Of a DNA stretch of 16,422 nt, positions 1 through 7,292 are shown piece after piece. The notes below the pieces were generated by a model. The model made no database searches, had not been told where the DNA came from, and saw only the letters and a list, made by a program, of their open reading frames with translations. The stretch comes from Candidatus Latescibacterota bacterium (lineage in GTDB: Bacteria; Krumholzibacteriota; Krumholzibacteriia; WVZY01; JAKEHA01). Positions within the stretch are counted from its first letter, which is position 1. Each line of letters starts with the position of its first letter. The translations under genes were made by a program, and so were the position numbers. The DNA lies in assembly GCA_022615275.1 (NCBI GenBank), contig JAKEHA010000256.1:1-16422 (forward strand). Direction: 5' to 3'.

Positions 1-1
1 C

Positions 2-73
2 GACCCCGTTCTCGCGCGGGGCATGGGCATTGCAATTCCAGCTAACGCTATCCGTATCTGGTTGGACCGGTAG
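2..73 (+). CDS. C-terminal tail of a gene cut by the window edge, possibly a trypsin-like (S1C/Deg-type) serine protease
   Basis: An open frame runs from the window edge to a TAG at 71-73 and encodes 23 residues. They include GMGIAIPANAIRIWL, which resembles the G-[IF]-[GA]-F-A-I-P-A/S-N segment closing the protease domain of HtrA/Deg-like serine proteases (family knowledge). No catalytic residue is visible because only the tail is present. The stop lies 12 bases before the next start, so this gene may be first in the polysaccharide operon or just upstream of it. The frame and stop are seen directly. The family is inferred from one short motif and could be wrong. Confidence 0.4.
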   Translation, partial: DPVLARGMGIAIPANAIRIWLDR

Positions 74-85
74 TCATTCTCTTCA

Positions 86-478
86 ATGGCTCGAACGATA
101 TTTCATATTCTCCTTGGCGCGCTTTTGTGGGTCGTGTTCGGGTACTACTGGTACCTGGTCATGCAGCAGCCGGTCACCGATCAGACCAAGCGCACCTTGA
201 TGATCGTGGGCTCGATCGTGGGCGTCATCACGATCGTCGACGCGCTCTGGATCCTCCATAATATTCGCATCGCGCGCTTCGGCAAACGGCGTACGCGCCA
301 GACGGCGGCCGAGCCGCCCGCGAGCGACTTCCTGGGCCGCGCCATCATCGCGCAGAGCGAGGAAGCGGTGCGCGCCGCGCGCTACATCGAAGTCCACGTG
401 GTCGAGATCGCGGACGCCGACACCGTGGTCAAGCACAAGCTCCTGCGCATCTCCGACCTGGAGCCCGAGACGCGATGA
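86..478 (+). CDS. Small two-TM membrane protein, PgaD-like subunit of the exopolysaccharide synthase
   Basis: A 130-residue protein with two hydrophobic helices (about residues 4-26 and 36-58). A basic stretch (RIARFGKRRTRQ) follows, then a soluble, probably cytoplasmic tail of about 70 residues. Its size and two-TM layout match PgaD, the small partner of the PgaC glycosyltransferase needed for poly-GlcNAc polymerisation (family knowledge). Its stop overlaps the glycosyltransferase start (ATGA at 475-478), which implies translational coupling and probably an equimolar complex. No convincing Shine-Dalgarno precedes ATG 86. Sequence similarity to PgaD is not obvious by eye, so the call rests on topology and neighbours. 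Confidence 0.6.
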   Translation: MARTIFHILLGALLWVVFGYYWYLVMQQPVTDQTKRTLMIVGSIVGVITIVDALWILHNIRIARFGKRRTRQTAAEPPASDFLGRAIIAQSEEAVRAARYIEVHVVEIADADTVVKHKLLRISDLEPETR

Positions 479-1743
479 TCGACATCATCGGCATCCTGGA
501 TGCGATCGAGTCGAATTTCGTCTATTTGGCTCTGCTCTCCTTCTTCGCGTGGTACCCGCTGATCTCGAGCGGCGTGCTGGTGCTGGTGTCGTTGCTCTAT
601 CACTTCCGGCGCGAGCGCCCCTTCAACAAGCCCGAGGTCGACCCCAAGTTCACGCCCAAGGTCTCGGTCGTGATCGCCGCCTTCAACGAGTCCGACCACA
701 TCGCGGAGTCCATCGAGGGCATCCTCAAGATCGACTATCCCGACTACGAAGTCGTCATCATCGACGACGGCAGCACCGACGACACCGCGGCCAAGGTGAT
801 TCCGTTCGTGCGCGCGGGCCAGGTGCGCCTGGTGCGCAAGCTGGTCAACGAGGGCAAGGCGATGGCGCTCAACGACGGCCTGCGCTGCACCAACGGCGAG
901 ATCCTGTTGATCATGGACGCGGACGCGGTGCCGGATCCGGGGATCATTCGCTACATGGTGCCGCACTTCAAGTACCCGCGCGTGGGCGCGGTCACCGGCA
1001 ATCCGCGCGTCTACAACCGCGACACCATCTTGAGCAAGCTGCAGGCGATCGAGTTTACCGCCATCATTTCTCTGCAGCGGCGCGCGCAGCGGGTGTGGGG
1101 GCGCATCCTCACCATGAGCGGTGTGGTGGGCGCGTTCCATCGCACCGCGTTGATCGACGTCGGCTTCTACAGCCCCGACATGGCCACCGAGGACATCGAC
1201 CTGTCGTGGAAGCTCCAGCTGCGCTTCTGGGACATTCGTTACGAGCCGCGCGCCGTGGTATGGATGCGCGTGCCGTCGAGCATTCAAGGTTTGTGGCACC
1301 AGCGCCGCCGCTGGGCGCGCGGCCTGGCCCAGGTGCTGAAGCGCCACGGCATGCAAGCGACCTCGTGGCAGTGCCGGCGTCTGTGGCCGCTCTTGGTCGA
1401 ATCGTGGCTCTCGATCGCGTGGGCGTACTGCTTTGTGCTTTTGACCGCGGTGTGGATCTTCTGCTACGGAGTCGGCTATCCGCCGGTCGGTGCGTCACCC
1501 ATCCCGAACTGGTGGGGTATGTTGATCGGCACCATGTGTTTGATCCAGTTGCTGACGGGCGTGATTCTCGATCGTCGCTACGACAAGAAGATCTCGCTCT
1601 ATTACTTCACGGCCGTGTTCTACCCGCTGATCTACTGGATCATCATGGCCATCGTGACGTCGATCTCGACACCGGGTGCCATGCTGAGTACGCCCAAGCG
1701 GGCGCCCGTGCGCTGGAAGCCCATTCGGGGTGATGCGCTGTGA
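475..1743 (+). CDS. pgaC: PgaC/IcaA-like processive family-2 glycosyltransferase
   Basis: This inner-membrane synthase probably polymerises UDP-GlcNAc into a beta-1,6-linked exopolysaccharide. It has 422 residues, close to E. coli PgaC (about 440). A TM region lies at about 17-43. The GT-A domain follows, with VVIIDDGSTDD (DDGST at 97-101), the DAD metal motif at 148-150, TED at 238-240 (catalytic base) and QRRRW at 276-280, the signature of processive synthases. Three hydrophobic segments follow at about 306-337, 346-368 and 375-400. It overlaps the PgaD-like gene upstream (ATGA) and the exporter gene downstream (GTGA at 1740-1743), so it sits in a tight operon. A hyaluronan- or cellulose-type product cannot be excluded from the motifs alone. 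The deacetylase and PgaD-like neighbours favour poly-GlcNAc. Confidence 0.85.
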   Translation: MIDIIGILDAIESNFVYLALLSFFAWYPLISSGVLVLVSLLYHFRRERPFNKPEVDPKFTPKVSVVIAAFNESDHIAESIEGILKIDYPDYEVVIIDDGSTDDTAAKVIPFVRAGQVRLVRKLVNEGKAMALNDGLRCTNGEILLIMDADAVPDPGIIRYMVPHFKYPRVGAVTGNPRVYNRDTILSKLQAIEFTAIISLQRRAQRVWGRILTMSGVVGAFHRTALIDVGFYSPDMATEDIDLSWKLQLRFWDIRYEPRAVVWMRVPSSIQGLWHQRRRWARGLAQVLKRHGMQATSWQCRRLWPLLVESWLSIAWAYCFVLLTAVWIFCYGVGYPPVGASPIPNWWGMLIGTMCLIQLLTGVILDRRYDKKISLYYFTAVFYPLIYWIIMAIVTSISTPGAMLSTPKRAPVRWKPIRGDAL

Positions 1744-3344
1744 CGCGCGCGATAGCGCTGGCGCTCGCGTGCGCGACGCTCTTCGCGACGACGACCGATG
1801 TGGAAGCGAAACGCCTGCGACGCCCGCAGGCCTCCGACACGACGCGCGTCGCGATTCCCGACCCCGTGATCGCTCCCGATCTCCCGCGTGCGCTCGCGGT
1901 GCTCGACAGCGCCCGCGCGGCCGCGGCCGCCGACCGCCACAAGGATGCGATTCGGCTCTATCGCCGCGCGATTGCGTTCTACCCGCCGCTCGCCGACGAC
2001 ATCGGCGTCGAGTTGGGCAATCAGTACACGTGGTCCGACCAGCCGGACTCGGCGATGATCTGGTACCGCTCGCACCTCGAGCATCACCCCGAGGATCTCG
2101 ACTCGAAGATCGGCATCGCGCGTCTCACCAGCTGGCGCGACGACCTCGACCAAGCCGAGCGCCTCTACGACGAAGTGATCGTGGCCGATTCGGCGCGCAC
2201 GGACGCGCGCCTGGGCAAGGCGCAGGTCGTCAACTGGTCGGGGCGTCATCGCAAGGCGGCGTCGTTGTACAGCGGGATTCTCGCCGACGAACCGGACGAG
2301 ATGGAAGCGCGCGCGGGGCTGATGCAAGCGGTGCGCTGGATGGGGCTGGCCGACTCCGCGGTTGCGATGGCGGATTCCACTCCGGCGCCCCCGCTGGATG
2401 CGATCAAGACCGAAATTCTGCACGAGCGCGCGCCCGGTGTCTCGTACACCTACGAGCAGAACAAAGACAGCGACGACATTCGCCGCCGGTATCACACGTT
2501 TCGCGGCGGGTTCTCGCCCGACCTCATGACGCGCGCGAGCGGAATCTACGGCCACGCGCGCTTCGAGCAGCCCGCGCGCCCCGAGGTGTCGCGCGATTGG
2601 CTGGGTGCCGTCCTCGAGCGGCGCTTCTCGGCTACCTGGGCCGCGAGCGCTACCGCAGGCTACCAATGGAACTCGTACGACCGCGCCGCACTCGGGCCCG
2701 AGAGCTTCTGGCTCGACGAGTTCAACCTGTTCACCTTCGACGCGTACGCCACACTCACCCCGCGCGATTGGACGCGCATCGACGTCGGCGTCTCGCGCGG
2801 CTCGATCGACAACCCGGACGCGATCTTTCGCGGTATCTGGCGCAACGAGCTGTCCGCGGGCCTCGACCGGCGATTGCGTTCGAACCTTCTGTGGGTTTCG
2901 GGGTTCGAAGCGGCGTGGTACAGCGACGACAACAGCTCGCTTGGATTCGCGACGCGTATCGCGTGGGAGCCGTTGTGGCGCTTGCCGATCGATCTCAGTC
3001 ACAAGTTCACCTCGTCGACCGGGTTCGGCTACTACGGATACAAGCGCACCACCGACGGCGGCTACTACGATCCGCGTCAGTACTTGAGCTTCCACGAAGA
3101 GCTGGCGATTGCGATGACGTTCTCGCCGCGCGTGCGCGGCCGCTTGGCGGGACGCCTGTCCCTCGACAAGGAGAACGGCGACGACTGGTTCTGGACCGGG
3201 CGCTTCGAAGCCTCGGCGACGTGGGCCATCTATCGCGGCTTGGGTCTCTCGGCGGGCTACACCAACGCCAACTCGCGACTCGACTCGCGCCCCGGCTACG
3301 AGATCGACGGCTTCTACATCACGCTCGACTACCTCTTCTGGTAA
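1740..3344 (+). CDS. TPR plus outer-membrane beta-barrel protein, probable polysaccharide exporter (PgaA/YaiO-like)
   Basis: A 534-residue secreted protein starting at GTG 1740, overlapping the glycosyltransferase stop. A signal peptide covers about residues 1-23 (hydrophobic core AIALALACATLFA, cleavage near VEA). An alpha-helical region of TPR-like repeats follows at about 37-200; repeated Ala/Tyr/Pro helices such as DAIRLYRRAIAFYPP and QAERLYDEVIVAD are visible. Residues from about 215 to the end alternate polar and aromatic/hydrophobic residues like beta-strands, and the protein ends in ITLDYLFW, an aromatic C-terminus typical of BAM substrates. This is the architecture of PgaA (TPR domain plus export barrel), but the protein is shorter than the roughly 800-residue E. 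coli PgaA and nearer to YaiO-family barrels. Inferred role: binding the polymer in the periplasm and passing it through the outer membrane. Confidence 0.75.
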   Translation: MTRAIALALACATLFATTTDVEAKRLRRPQASDTTRVAIPDPVIAPDLPRALAVLDSARAAAAADRHKDAIRLYRRAIAFYPPLADDIGVELGNQYTWSDQPDSAMIWYRSHLEHHPEDLDSKIGIARLTSWRDDLDQAERLYDEVIVADSARTDARLGKAQVVNWSGRHRKAASLYSGILADEPDEMEARAGLMQAVRWMGLADSAVAMADSTPAPPLDAIKTEILHERAPGVSYTYEQNKDSDDIRRRYHTFRGGFSPDLMTRASGIYGHARFEQPARPEVSRDWLGAVLERRFSATWAASATAGYQWNSYDRAALGPESFWLDEFNLFTFDAYATLTPRDWTRIDVGVSRGSIDNPDAIFRGIWRNELSAGLDRRLRSNLLWVSGFEAAWYSDDNSSLGFATRIAWEPLWRLPIDLSHKFTSSTGFGYYGYKRTTDGGYYDPRQYLSFHEELAIAMTFSPRVRGRLAGRLSLDKENGDDWFWTGRFEASATWAIYRGLGLSAGYTNANSRLDSRPGYEIDGFYITLDYLFW

Positions 3345-3354
3345 CATTCACGGC

Positions 3355-4365
3355 ATGACGCGGCGCGATTTGGGGATCGGTCTCCTGGTGACCGCGGTGG
3401 CGGCGACGGCCTTCGTCGCCGGCATGGGCCTTCTCGTCGCGCGCGGGTTCGACTCGAGCGGGGGCGTGCGCTTCGAGGCACCCGCGCCGCGACCCGCCTC
3501 CATGGTGGCCGACGACGGCACCGCCGCGCGCATTCCCGTGCTCTGCTATCACTACCTGCGCGACAAGTCCGATCCGCTTCGGCTCCTGCGCGTGTTCGGC
3601 TACGTCGTCTTGAGCCTCCCGCTTCTCAATGATTCCGAGTTGTGGACCACGAGTGTGTCCGAGTTCGAACGTCACATACAGTACTTGAAGGAGAGCGGCT
3701 ACTACACCATCACGCTCGACGAGCTGCACGAATGGCAATCGGGCCGGCGCGAGTTGCCGGGCCGGCCGGTCGTGATCACGTTCGACGACGGCGACGAGAG
3801 CGTGTACGAGTTGGGGCTCCCGATTCTGGCCCGGTACGGATTTCGCGCGTCGCTGTTCGTCGTGACAGGACGCGTCGGCACGAAGTGGGACGACGTGAAT
3901 TGCCTCGATTGGAGCCGACTGCGCGAGCTCGATCAGAGCGGCGTGTTTCGCATCGAGTCGCACTCCCACGACATGCACTACAAGGTGGAGGCGGAGGGGA
4001 CCGTGCGGCCCGTGTTCGTCGCGGCGGCCGCGCACGGCTTCGAGTTCGAACGGGCGCCCAGCTGGGAAGACGCCGTACGCGAAGACCTCATGCGTTCGCG
4101 CGACGAGATCGAGAAGAACATCGGCCGCGCGTCCGCGTATCTGGCCTGGCCCTACGGCGCCACCACGCCGGAGCTGGACCGGATCGCGCTGGAGGCGGGA
4201 TTCCTGCGCACCTGCACGCTGCGCGCGCGTCCCAACCCGCGCGTGACGACGGCCGCCAGCGGTGCCGCCGCGCCCACCGAGATCGCGCGTTACACCATTA
4301 CCGCGCGCACGTCGCTGCGTGACTTCCGCGCGATGCTCGACGGCACCTACCGGCCCAACGTCTAG
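3355..4365 (+). CDS. NodB-type polysaccharide deacetylase (IcaB/PgaB N-terminal-domain-like)
   Basis: A 336-residue protein with an N-terminal signal anchor or signal peptide (about residues 6-28), then a NodB-homology (CE4) domain. Visible motifs are VLCYHYLR near 62-69, TFDDG at 142-146 (D144 catalytic base, D145 metal ligand by family analogy), SHSHDMH with H203 and H208 spaced as metal-binding histidines, and WPYG at 265-268. It probably removes some N-acetyl groups from the polymer made by the upstream synthase, in the periplasm or at the membrane. It starts 10 bases after the exporter stop. Unlike E. coli PgaB it has no C-terminal glycoside-hydrolase domain. Residues of about 75-100, between the first two motifs, look like an insertion containing a hydrophobic stretch (FGYVVLSLPLL), a detail also described for IcaB-like enzymes that bind membranes. 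Confidence 0.85.
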   Translation: MTRRDLGIGLLVTAVAATAFVAGMGLLVARGFDSSGGVRFEAPAPRPASMVADDGTAARIPVLCYHYLRDKSDPLRLLRVFGYVVLSLPLLNDSELWTTSVSEFERHIQYLKESGYYTITLDELHEWQSGRRELPGRPVVITFDDGDESVYELGLPILARYGFRASLFVVTGRVGTKWDDVNCLDWSRLRELDQSGVFRIESHSHDMHYKVEAEGTVRPVFVAAAAHGFEFERAPSWEDAVREDLMRSRDEIEKNIGRASAYLAWPYGATTPELDRIALEAGFLRTCTLRARPNPRVTTAASGAAAPTEIARYTITARTSLRDFRAMLDGTYRPNV

Positions 4366-4481
4366 CCCGCGCGAGGGGCGCGAGGCTCGCCGTGGCGGAC
4401 CGCAACTCGTAGCGTCGATCTGCAACGCAAAGCACCCCATTCACCCCTGGAATTCCCTGTCGTGGCGCCTCTTTCCGCTCG

Positions 4482-4496
4482 TGGCACGCTCCTTGC
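4482..4496 (+). promoter_or_regulatory. Sigma-54 (RpoN) -24/-12 promoter
   Basis: The sequence TGGCACGCTCCTTGC matches the consensus TGGCACG-N4-TTGC[A/T] at every conserved position except the last, which is C. The GG and GC elements have the correct spacing. Transcription would begin near 4508, giving a leader of about 56 bases to the ATG at 4564 of the GAF protein. This placement also argues against the upstream in-frame GTG at 4462 as the start. Sigma-54 promoters need an AAA+ enhancer-binding activator. None is encoded in the window. Confidence 0.7.
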
Positions 4497-4563
4497 CCTC
4501 ACGCCACGGACTCTATATGGACGCCCGCATTCGGCGGGCAAGAGCGCAACGGAGAACCCAGGA

Positions 4564-5475
4564 ATGACGCGCGCCGTCGTAAGACCCAGACCCCGGCCGG
4601 CCGATGCCCGGCAGCAGCAAGTCGAGGCCAAGATCCACCAGAGCGCCTACGCGAACTGGTTCTTGATCGCGACCGTCGTGCTGCTGACGTTGGTCAGCTT
4701 GGTGTCCGTGCTGCCGCCTTTGTTCATCGAGCAGATCGCGTCGTTCTGGCTCTTCTCGAAGCCGCAGATGCTGGTGATCGCCGGCCTCACGCTGACGCTG
4801 CTGCTTCTCGTGGGCCTCGCGCACCAGCGCCGTTACCTCATGGCGCTGCGCCGCCAGTTCGAAGCCATCCAGCGCGCCGAGCGTGAGCGCGTGCAGCGCC
4901 AGGCCGCGCGCACCTACGCGCTTCTCAATGTCAGCCGCGTCATGGTCGAACAGAACGACATCCAGACCGTGTTCGATTCGATCACCAAAACTTGCGTGGA
5001 CGCCTTCGCGTGCGATCAGGCTTCGCTCATGCTGTTCGATCGCGAGAGCACGACGCTGGTCGTGCGCGCAGTGAGCGGGAAGGCGGTCCCCGAGGGCATG
5101 CTGGGCACGCGCCAGCCGTTGGGCACGGGTGTGGCGGGCTTCGTGGCGCAGCGGCGCGAGCCGCTGGTGCTGCGCGCCGATCAACGCACGAACATCCCCG
5201 GCTTGGAGCTCAAGAACAGCGAGATTACGGCCGCAATGATCGTCCCCGTGATCCTGCGCGAAGAACTGGTAGGCGTGGTCAACGTCAGCACCCGTTCACC
5301 CGAGATCAATTTCGACGACGACGACTTGCGCGCGCTGCAGGTGTTCGCGGAGAACGTGGGTGCCGCGGTCCGTCACACCGAGCAGGCGGAATGGATGCGC
5401 GCCACCATCCGCAAGCTCCAGAGCCAGAAAGACCGCAGCAACATCACCGGCATCTATCCGTCCCAGAATTCATAG
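4564..5475 (+). CDS. Membrane-anchored GAF-domain sensor protein
   Basis: The start is ATG 4564, preceded by GGAGAA at 4551-4556 and lying downstream of the sigma-54 promoter; a GTG at 4462 would extend the frame but lies upstream of that promoter. The 303-residue protein has two TM helices (about 31-52 and 67-88) and a basic coiled-coil linker (about 92-118, RQFEAIQRAERERVQRQAAR). A GAF domain follows at about 118-275, with typical elements SLMLFDRES, GTGVAGFVAQRREPLVL, AAMIVPVI and VGVVNVS. No kinase, GGDEF, phosphatase or helix-turn-helix domain follows, so it is a sensor or scaffold without a visible output. The tail (QSQKDRSNITGIYP) is short and polar. Its position after the exopolysaccharide genes could mean control of envelope or surface processes, but that is inference. 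Confidence 0.8.
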   Translation: MTRAVVRPRPRPADARQQQVEAKIHQSAYANWFLIATVVLLTLVSLVSVLPPLFIEQIASFWLFSKPQMLVIAGLTLTLLLLVGLAHQRRYLMALRRQFEAIQRAERERVQRQAARTYALLNVSRVMVEQNDIQTVFDSITKTCVDAFACDQASLMLFDRESTTLVVRAVSGKAVPEGMLGTRQPLGTGVAGFVAQRREPLVLRADQRTNIPGLELKNSEITAAMIVPVILREELVGVVNVSTRSPEINFDDDDLRALQVFAENVGAAVRHTEQAEWMRATIRKLQSQKDRSNITGIYPSQNS

Positions 5476-5482
5476 GTGCTCT

Positions 5483-5515
5483 GGGTGGCACCGAGGGCTT
5501 CCCTCGGCGCCCACC
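5483..5515. terminator. Strong hairpin between convergent genes, probable bidirectional terminator
   Basis: Arms 5483-5497 and 5501-5515 form a nearly perfect 15-base inverted repeat around CTT. The central CCGAGGG/CCCTCGG helix is perfect, and one mismatch plus one offset lie in the outer part. It sits 8 bases after the GAF gene stop and 10 bases before the end of the minus-strand SDR gene. No T-tract follows on either strand, so it may act with Rho or as a 3'-end stabiliser rather than as a classic intrinsic terminator. Confidence 0.5.
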
Positions 5516-5525
5516 TACTCCATAG

Positions 5526-6320
5526 CTACATCAAACTCTGCGTCTGCCCGCCGTCGACCTGGATGGTGACACCGGTCACGTAGCTCGCGCGCTCCGAGCA
5601 CAGGAACGCCACCATAGCCGCCAATTCTTCGGGGCGCCCCAGGCGCGCGGCCGGGATGGTCCGCTCCCATTCCGCTAGGACGTCCTCTTGCGAGCGTTTC
5701 TGCGTCGACGAGAGGTGCTCGGCCAATTCGTCGAGGCGCTCGGTCTTGGTGTATCCGGGCGCCACATTATTGACGGTGATGTTGTCTTTGGCGAGCTCGA
5801 AGGAGATCGACTTTGCGAAGCCGAGGATCCCGGGCCGCATCGTGTTCGACACCAAGAGCGTGGTCTTGGGTTGCTTCACCGTGACCGAGAGGATATTGAC
5901 GATGCGGCCCCACTGGTTCTTTCGCAGGTGCGGGACGGCCGCCATCATGAGCGCGATCGCGCTCACCAGCGTCGTGTCGACGCCGCGCCGAATCGCGTCC
6001 AATGTAATCTGATCGAGGGAGCCGGGCGCGGGGCCGCCCGAGTTGGTCACCAAAATATCCAGGCGTCCGAACGTGCCCGCGGCCTCGTCGACGAAGCTCT
6101 TGCAGTCCGCGTCGTTGGAAAGGTCGGCGACCACCGCGTGCACGGAGGCGTCGCGCACCGACTCGCGAATGCGCCGGGCCGCGGCGTCGACCCGCCCGCG
6201 GTCGCGCGAGCAAATCGCCACCGATGCGCCCTCGCGCGCCAGCTCGAGCGCGCACGCGAATCCCAGTCCCTGGCTCGACGCGGCTACTGCGGCCGCGCGG
6301 CCTCGAATTCCGAAGTCCAT
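5526..6320 (-). CDS. SDR-family protein (FabG-like fold) with atypical catalytic residues
   Basis: A 264-residue Rossmann protein of the short-chain dehydrogenase/reductase family. The start ATG (6320-6318) follows AGGAGGAG on the minus strand (6331-6324), which overrides the longer frame starting at 6374. Visible elements are the dinucleotide loop AASSQGLG (14-20, replacing TGxxxGIG), VTNSGG at 91-96 (NNAG position), RIVNILS with S145 at the catalytic Ser position, ITVNNVAPG, and the C-terminal YVTGVTIQVDGGQTQSLM. The canonical YxxxK is absent: aligning on the following helix (GILGFAKSISFEL) puts S158 at the Tyr position and R162 at the Lys position. It is probably a divergent SDR clade with altered or no redox chemistry; the substrate is unknown. 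It is transcribed convergently with the GAF gene and divergently from the DUF5989-like gene. Confidence 0.8.
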   Translation of the reverse strand: MDFGIRGRAAAVAASSQGLGFACALELAREGASVAICSRDRGRVDAAARRIRESVRDASVHAVVADLSNDADCKSFVDEAAGTFGRLDILVTNSGGPAPGSLDQITLDAIRRGVDTTLVSAIALMMAAVPHLRKNQWGRIVNILSVTVKQPKTTLLVSNTMRPGILGFAKSISFELAKDNITVNNVAPGYTKTERLDELAEHLSSTQKRSQEDVLAEWERTIPAARLGRPEELAAMVAFLCSERASYVTGVTIQVDGGQTQSLM

Positions 6321-6354
6321 GCTCTCCTCCTGTTCCCAGCCGCGATGCGCCGGG

Positions 6355-6384
6355 TGGACACGATGCGGTCCCATGGCCTATAAT
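6355..6384 (+). promoter_or_regulatory. Sigma-70-type promoter for the DUF5989-like gene
   Basis: TGGACA (6355-6360) and a perfect TATAAT (6379-6384) are separated by 18 bases. The predicted start is near 6391, giving a leader of about 60 bases to ATG 6454. It lies in the divergent gap between the SDR gene and the small membrane gene. It is the closest match to the vegetative consensus that I saw in this GC-rich window. Confidence 0.6.
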
Positions 6385-6453
6385 CGATGCTCGAATCGCC
6401 GCCGCGCTCCCCGCGGGCGGCTTACCCTAGACCCGCTTCAGGAGCTGCATTCC

Positions 6454-6633
6454 ATGGGTGTTTGGAAGGACATGAAGAGCCGTTTCTCGATCTTCGGCGA
6501 ACTGTGGGCGTTCATGCGCATTCGCAAGAAGTGGTGGCTCGGTCCCATCATGATATTCCTGGTTCTGCTCGGCGTGCTGATCGTCTTCACCGAAGGGTCC
6601 GCGCTGGCGCCGTTCATCTACGCGTTGTTTTAG
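6454..6633 (+). CDS. DUF5989-type small membrane protein (59 aa)
   Basis: A 59-residue protein with an amphipathic/basic N-terminus (GVWKDMKSRFSIFGELWAF) and RIRKKWWLGP just before a single TM helix (about 31-46). It ends in EGSALAPFIYALF. The [RK]KxWWLxP-TM-GSALAPFIY layout matches the short DUF5989 family as I remember it; its function is unknown. The start is set by GGAG at 6441-6444, 9 bases before ATG. Upstream in-frame sequence belongs to a longer spurious frame overlapping the SDR gene. It has its own strong promoter and is followed by a large inverted repeat, so it appears to be a single-gene transcript. Confidence 0.8.
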   Translation: MGVWKDMKSRFSIFGELWAFMRIRKKWWLGPIMIFLVLLGVLIVFTEGSALAPFIYALF

Positions 6634-6640
6634 AACGCTG

Positions 6641-6711
6641 CCCGGCGGGTCCTGTCACTCGTCACCCCGCGCCCTGACGGCGCGGGGGCCCCACGAGCGC
6701 CACCCGCCGGG
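6641..6711. terminator. Nested inverted repeat between convergent genes, probable terminator
   Basis: An inner perfect 9-base stem CCCCGCGCC/GGCGCGGGG (6665-6673 and 6679-6687, loop CTGAC) lies inside an outer perfect 10-base inverted repeat CCCGGCGGGT/ACCCGCCGGG (6641-6650 and 6702-6711). It lies between the ends of the DUF5989-like gene (+) and the cobO gene (-). Neither side has a T-run, so efficiency as an intrinsic terminator is uncertain. The position suggests it ends transcription in both directions. Confidence 0.5.
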
Positions 6712-6724
6712 GGACGCACGTTGC

Positions 6725-7282
6725 TCAGTACTCGATCCCCCGTTGCGCGTAGATGCCGCGGTGGAACGGGTGCTTGATCTCGCGCATCTCCGTCACCAGG
6801 TCGGCGACGTCGATGAGATCCGGGTGCGCGTCACGCCCGGTCAGAATGACGTGCATTTCCGGCGGCTTCTTCTCGAGCGCATCGATGACGACGCTGATGT
6901 CGAGATAGCCGTACTGGATGGCGTTGTTGATCTCGTCGAAGATCAACAGATCGTGCCGGTTCTCTTCGATGGCGGCCCGGCACGCTTCCCAGGTCTTCCA
7001 CGCCACCGCGGTGTCGCGGTCGCGGTTCTTGGTCTCCCAGGTGAAGCCCTCGCCCATGGGGACGATCTCGAAATTCCCCAGCTTCTGCGCGGAATGCAGC
7101 TCGCCGTAGTCCCACGACCCCTTGATGAACTGGATCATCTTGACCTTGAAGCCCACGCCGACTGCGCGAAACGCGGTGCCGATGGCGGCCGTGGTCTTGC
7201 CCTTGCCGTTTCCGGTGTGGACGATGACGAGGCCGACGCGTCGTCCCTTGGGATTCTTCTTCTTGGCGGAGGATTCGCTCAT
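6725..7282 (-). CDS. cobO: Cob(I)alamin adenosyltransferase, CobO/BtuR type
   Basis: ATP:corrinoid adenosyltransferase, which moves the 5'-deoxyadenosyl group of ATP to cob(I)alamin to make coenzyme B12. It has 185 residues from ATG 7282 (E. coli BtuR is 196). The modified P-loop GNGKGKTTAA is at 24-33, a Walker-B-like LLIFDEINNAIQYGY starts at 112, and MHVILTGRDAHPDLIDVADLVTEM and the C-terminal HPFHRGIYAQRGIEY are characteristic of the family. The frame extends to 7366, but that would overlap the divergent desulfurase start, and the family begins near the chosen Met. No good Shine-Dalgarno is visible. No cobalamin riboswitch or other cob gene was seen, so it may serve salvage of imported corrinoids. 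Confidence 0.93.
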   Translation of the reverse strand: MSESSAKKKNPKGRRVGLVIVHTGNGKGKTTAAIGTAFRAVGVGFKVKMIQFIKGSWDYGELHSAQKLGNFEIVPMGEGFTWETKNRDRDTAVAWKTWEACRAAIEENRHDLLIFDEINNAIQYGYLDISVVIDALEKKPPEMHVILTGRDAHPDLIDVADLVTEMREIKHPFHRGIYAQRGIEY

Positions 7283-7292
7283 GATTGTGGGC

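Noticed and set aside
30..58. TTGCAA and an AT-rich stretch as a promoter of the polysaccharide operon
   Set aside because: No acceptable -10 hexamer lies 16-18 bases downstream, and the sequence is inside the upstream reading frame.
1632..3347. A 571-residue minus-strand open frame opposite the exporter and glycosyltransferase genes
   Set aside because: Its translation is Arg/Val/Glu-rich low-complexity sequence with no fold signature, while the plus strand encodes proteins with signal peptide, TPRs and barrel. It is an antisense shadow of GC-rich codon use.
3319..4440. A 373-residue minus-strand frame opposite the deacetylase gene
   Set aside because: It has no recognisable motif, and the plus strand carries all CE4 catalytic motifs.
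4462..4563. Upstream extension of the GAF protein to GTG 4462
   Set aside because: It would start upstream of the sigma-54 promoter and adds no conserved sequence; ATG 4564 has a good ribosome site.
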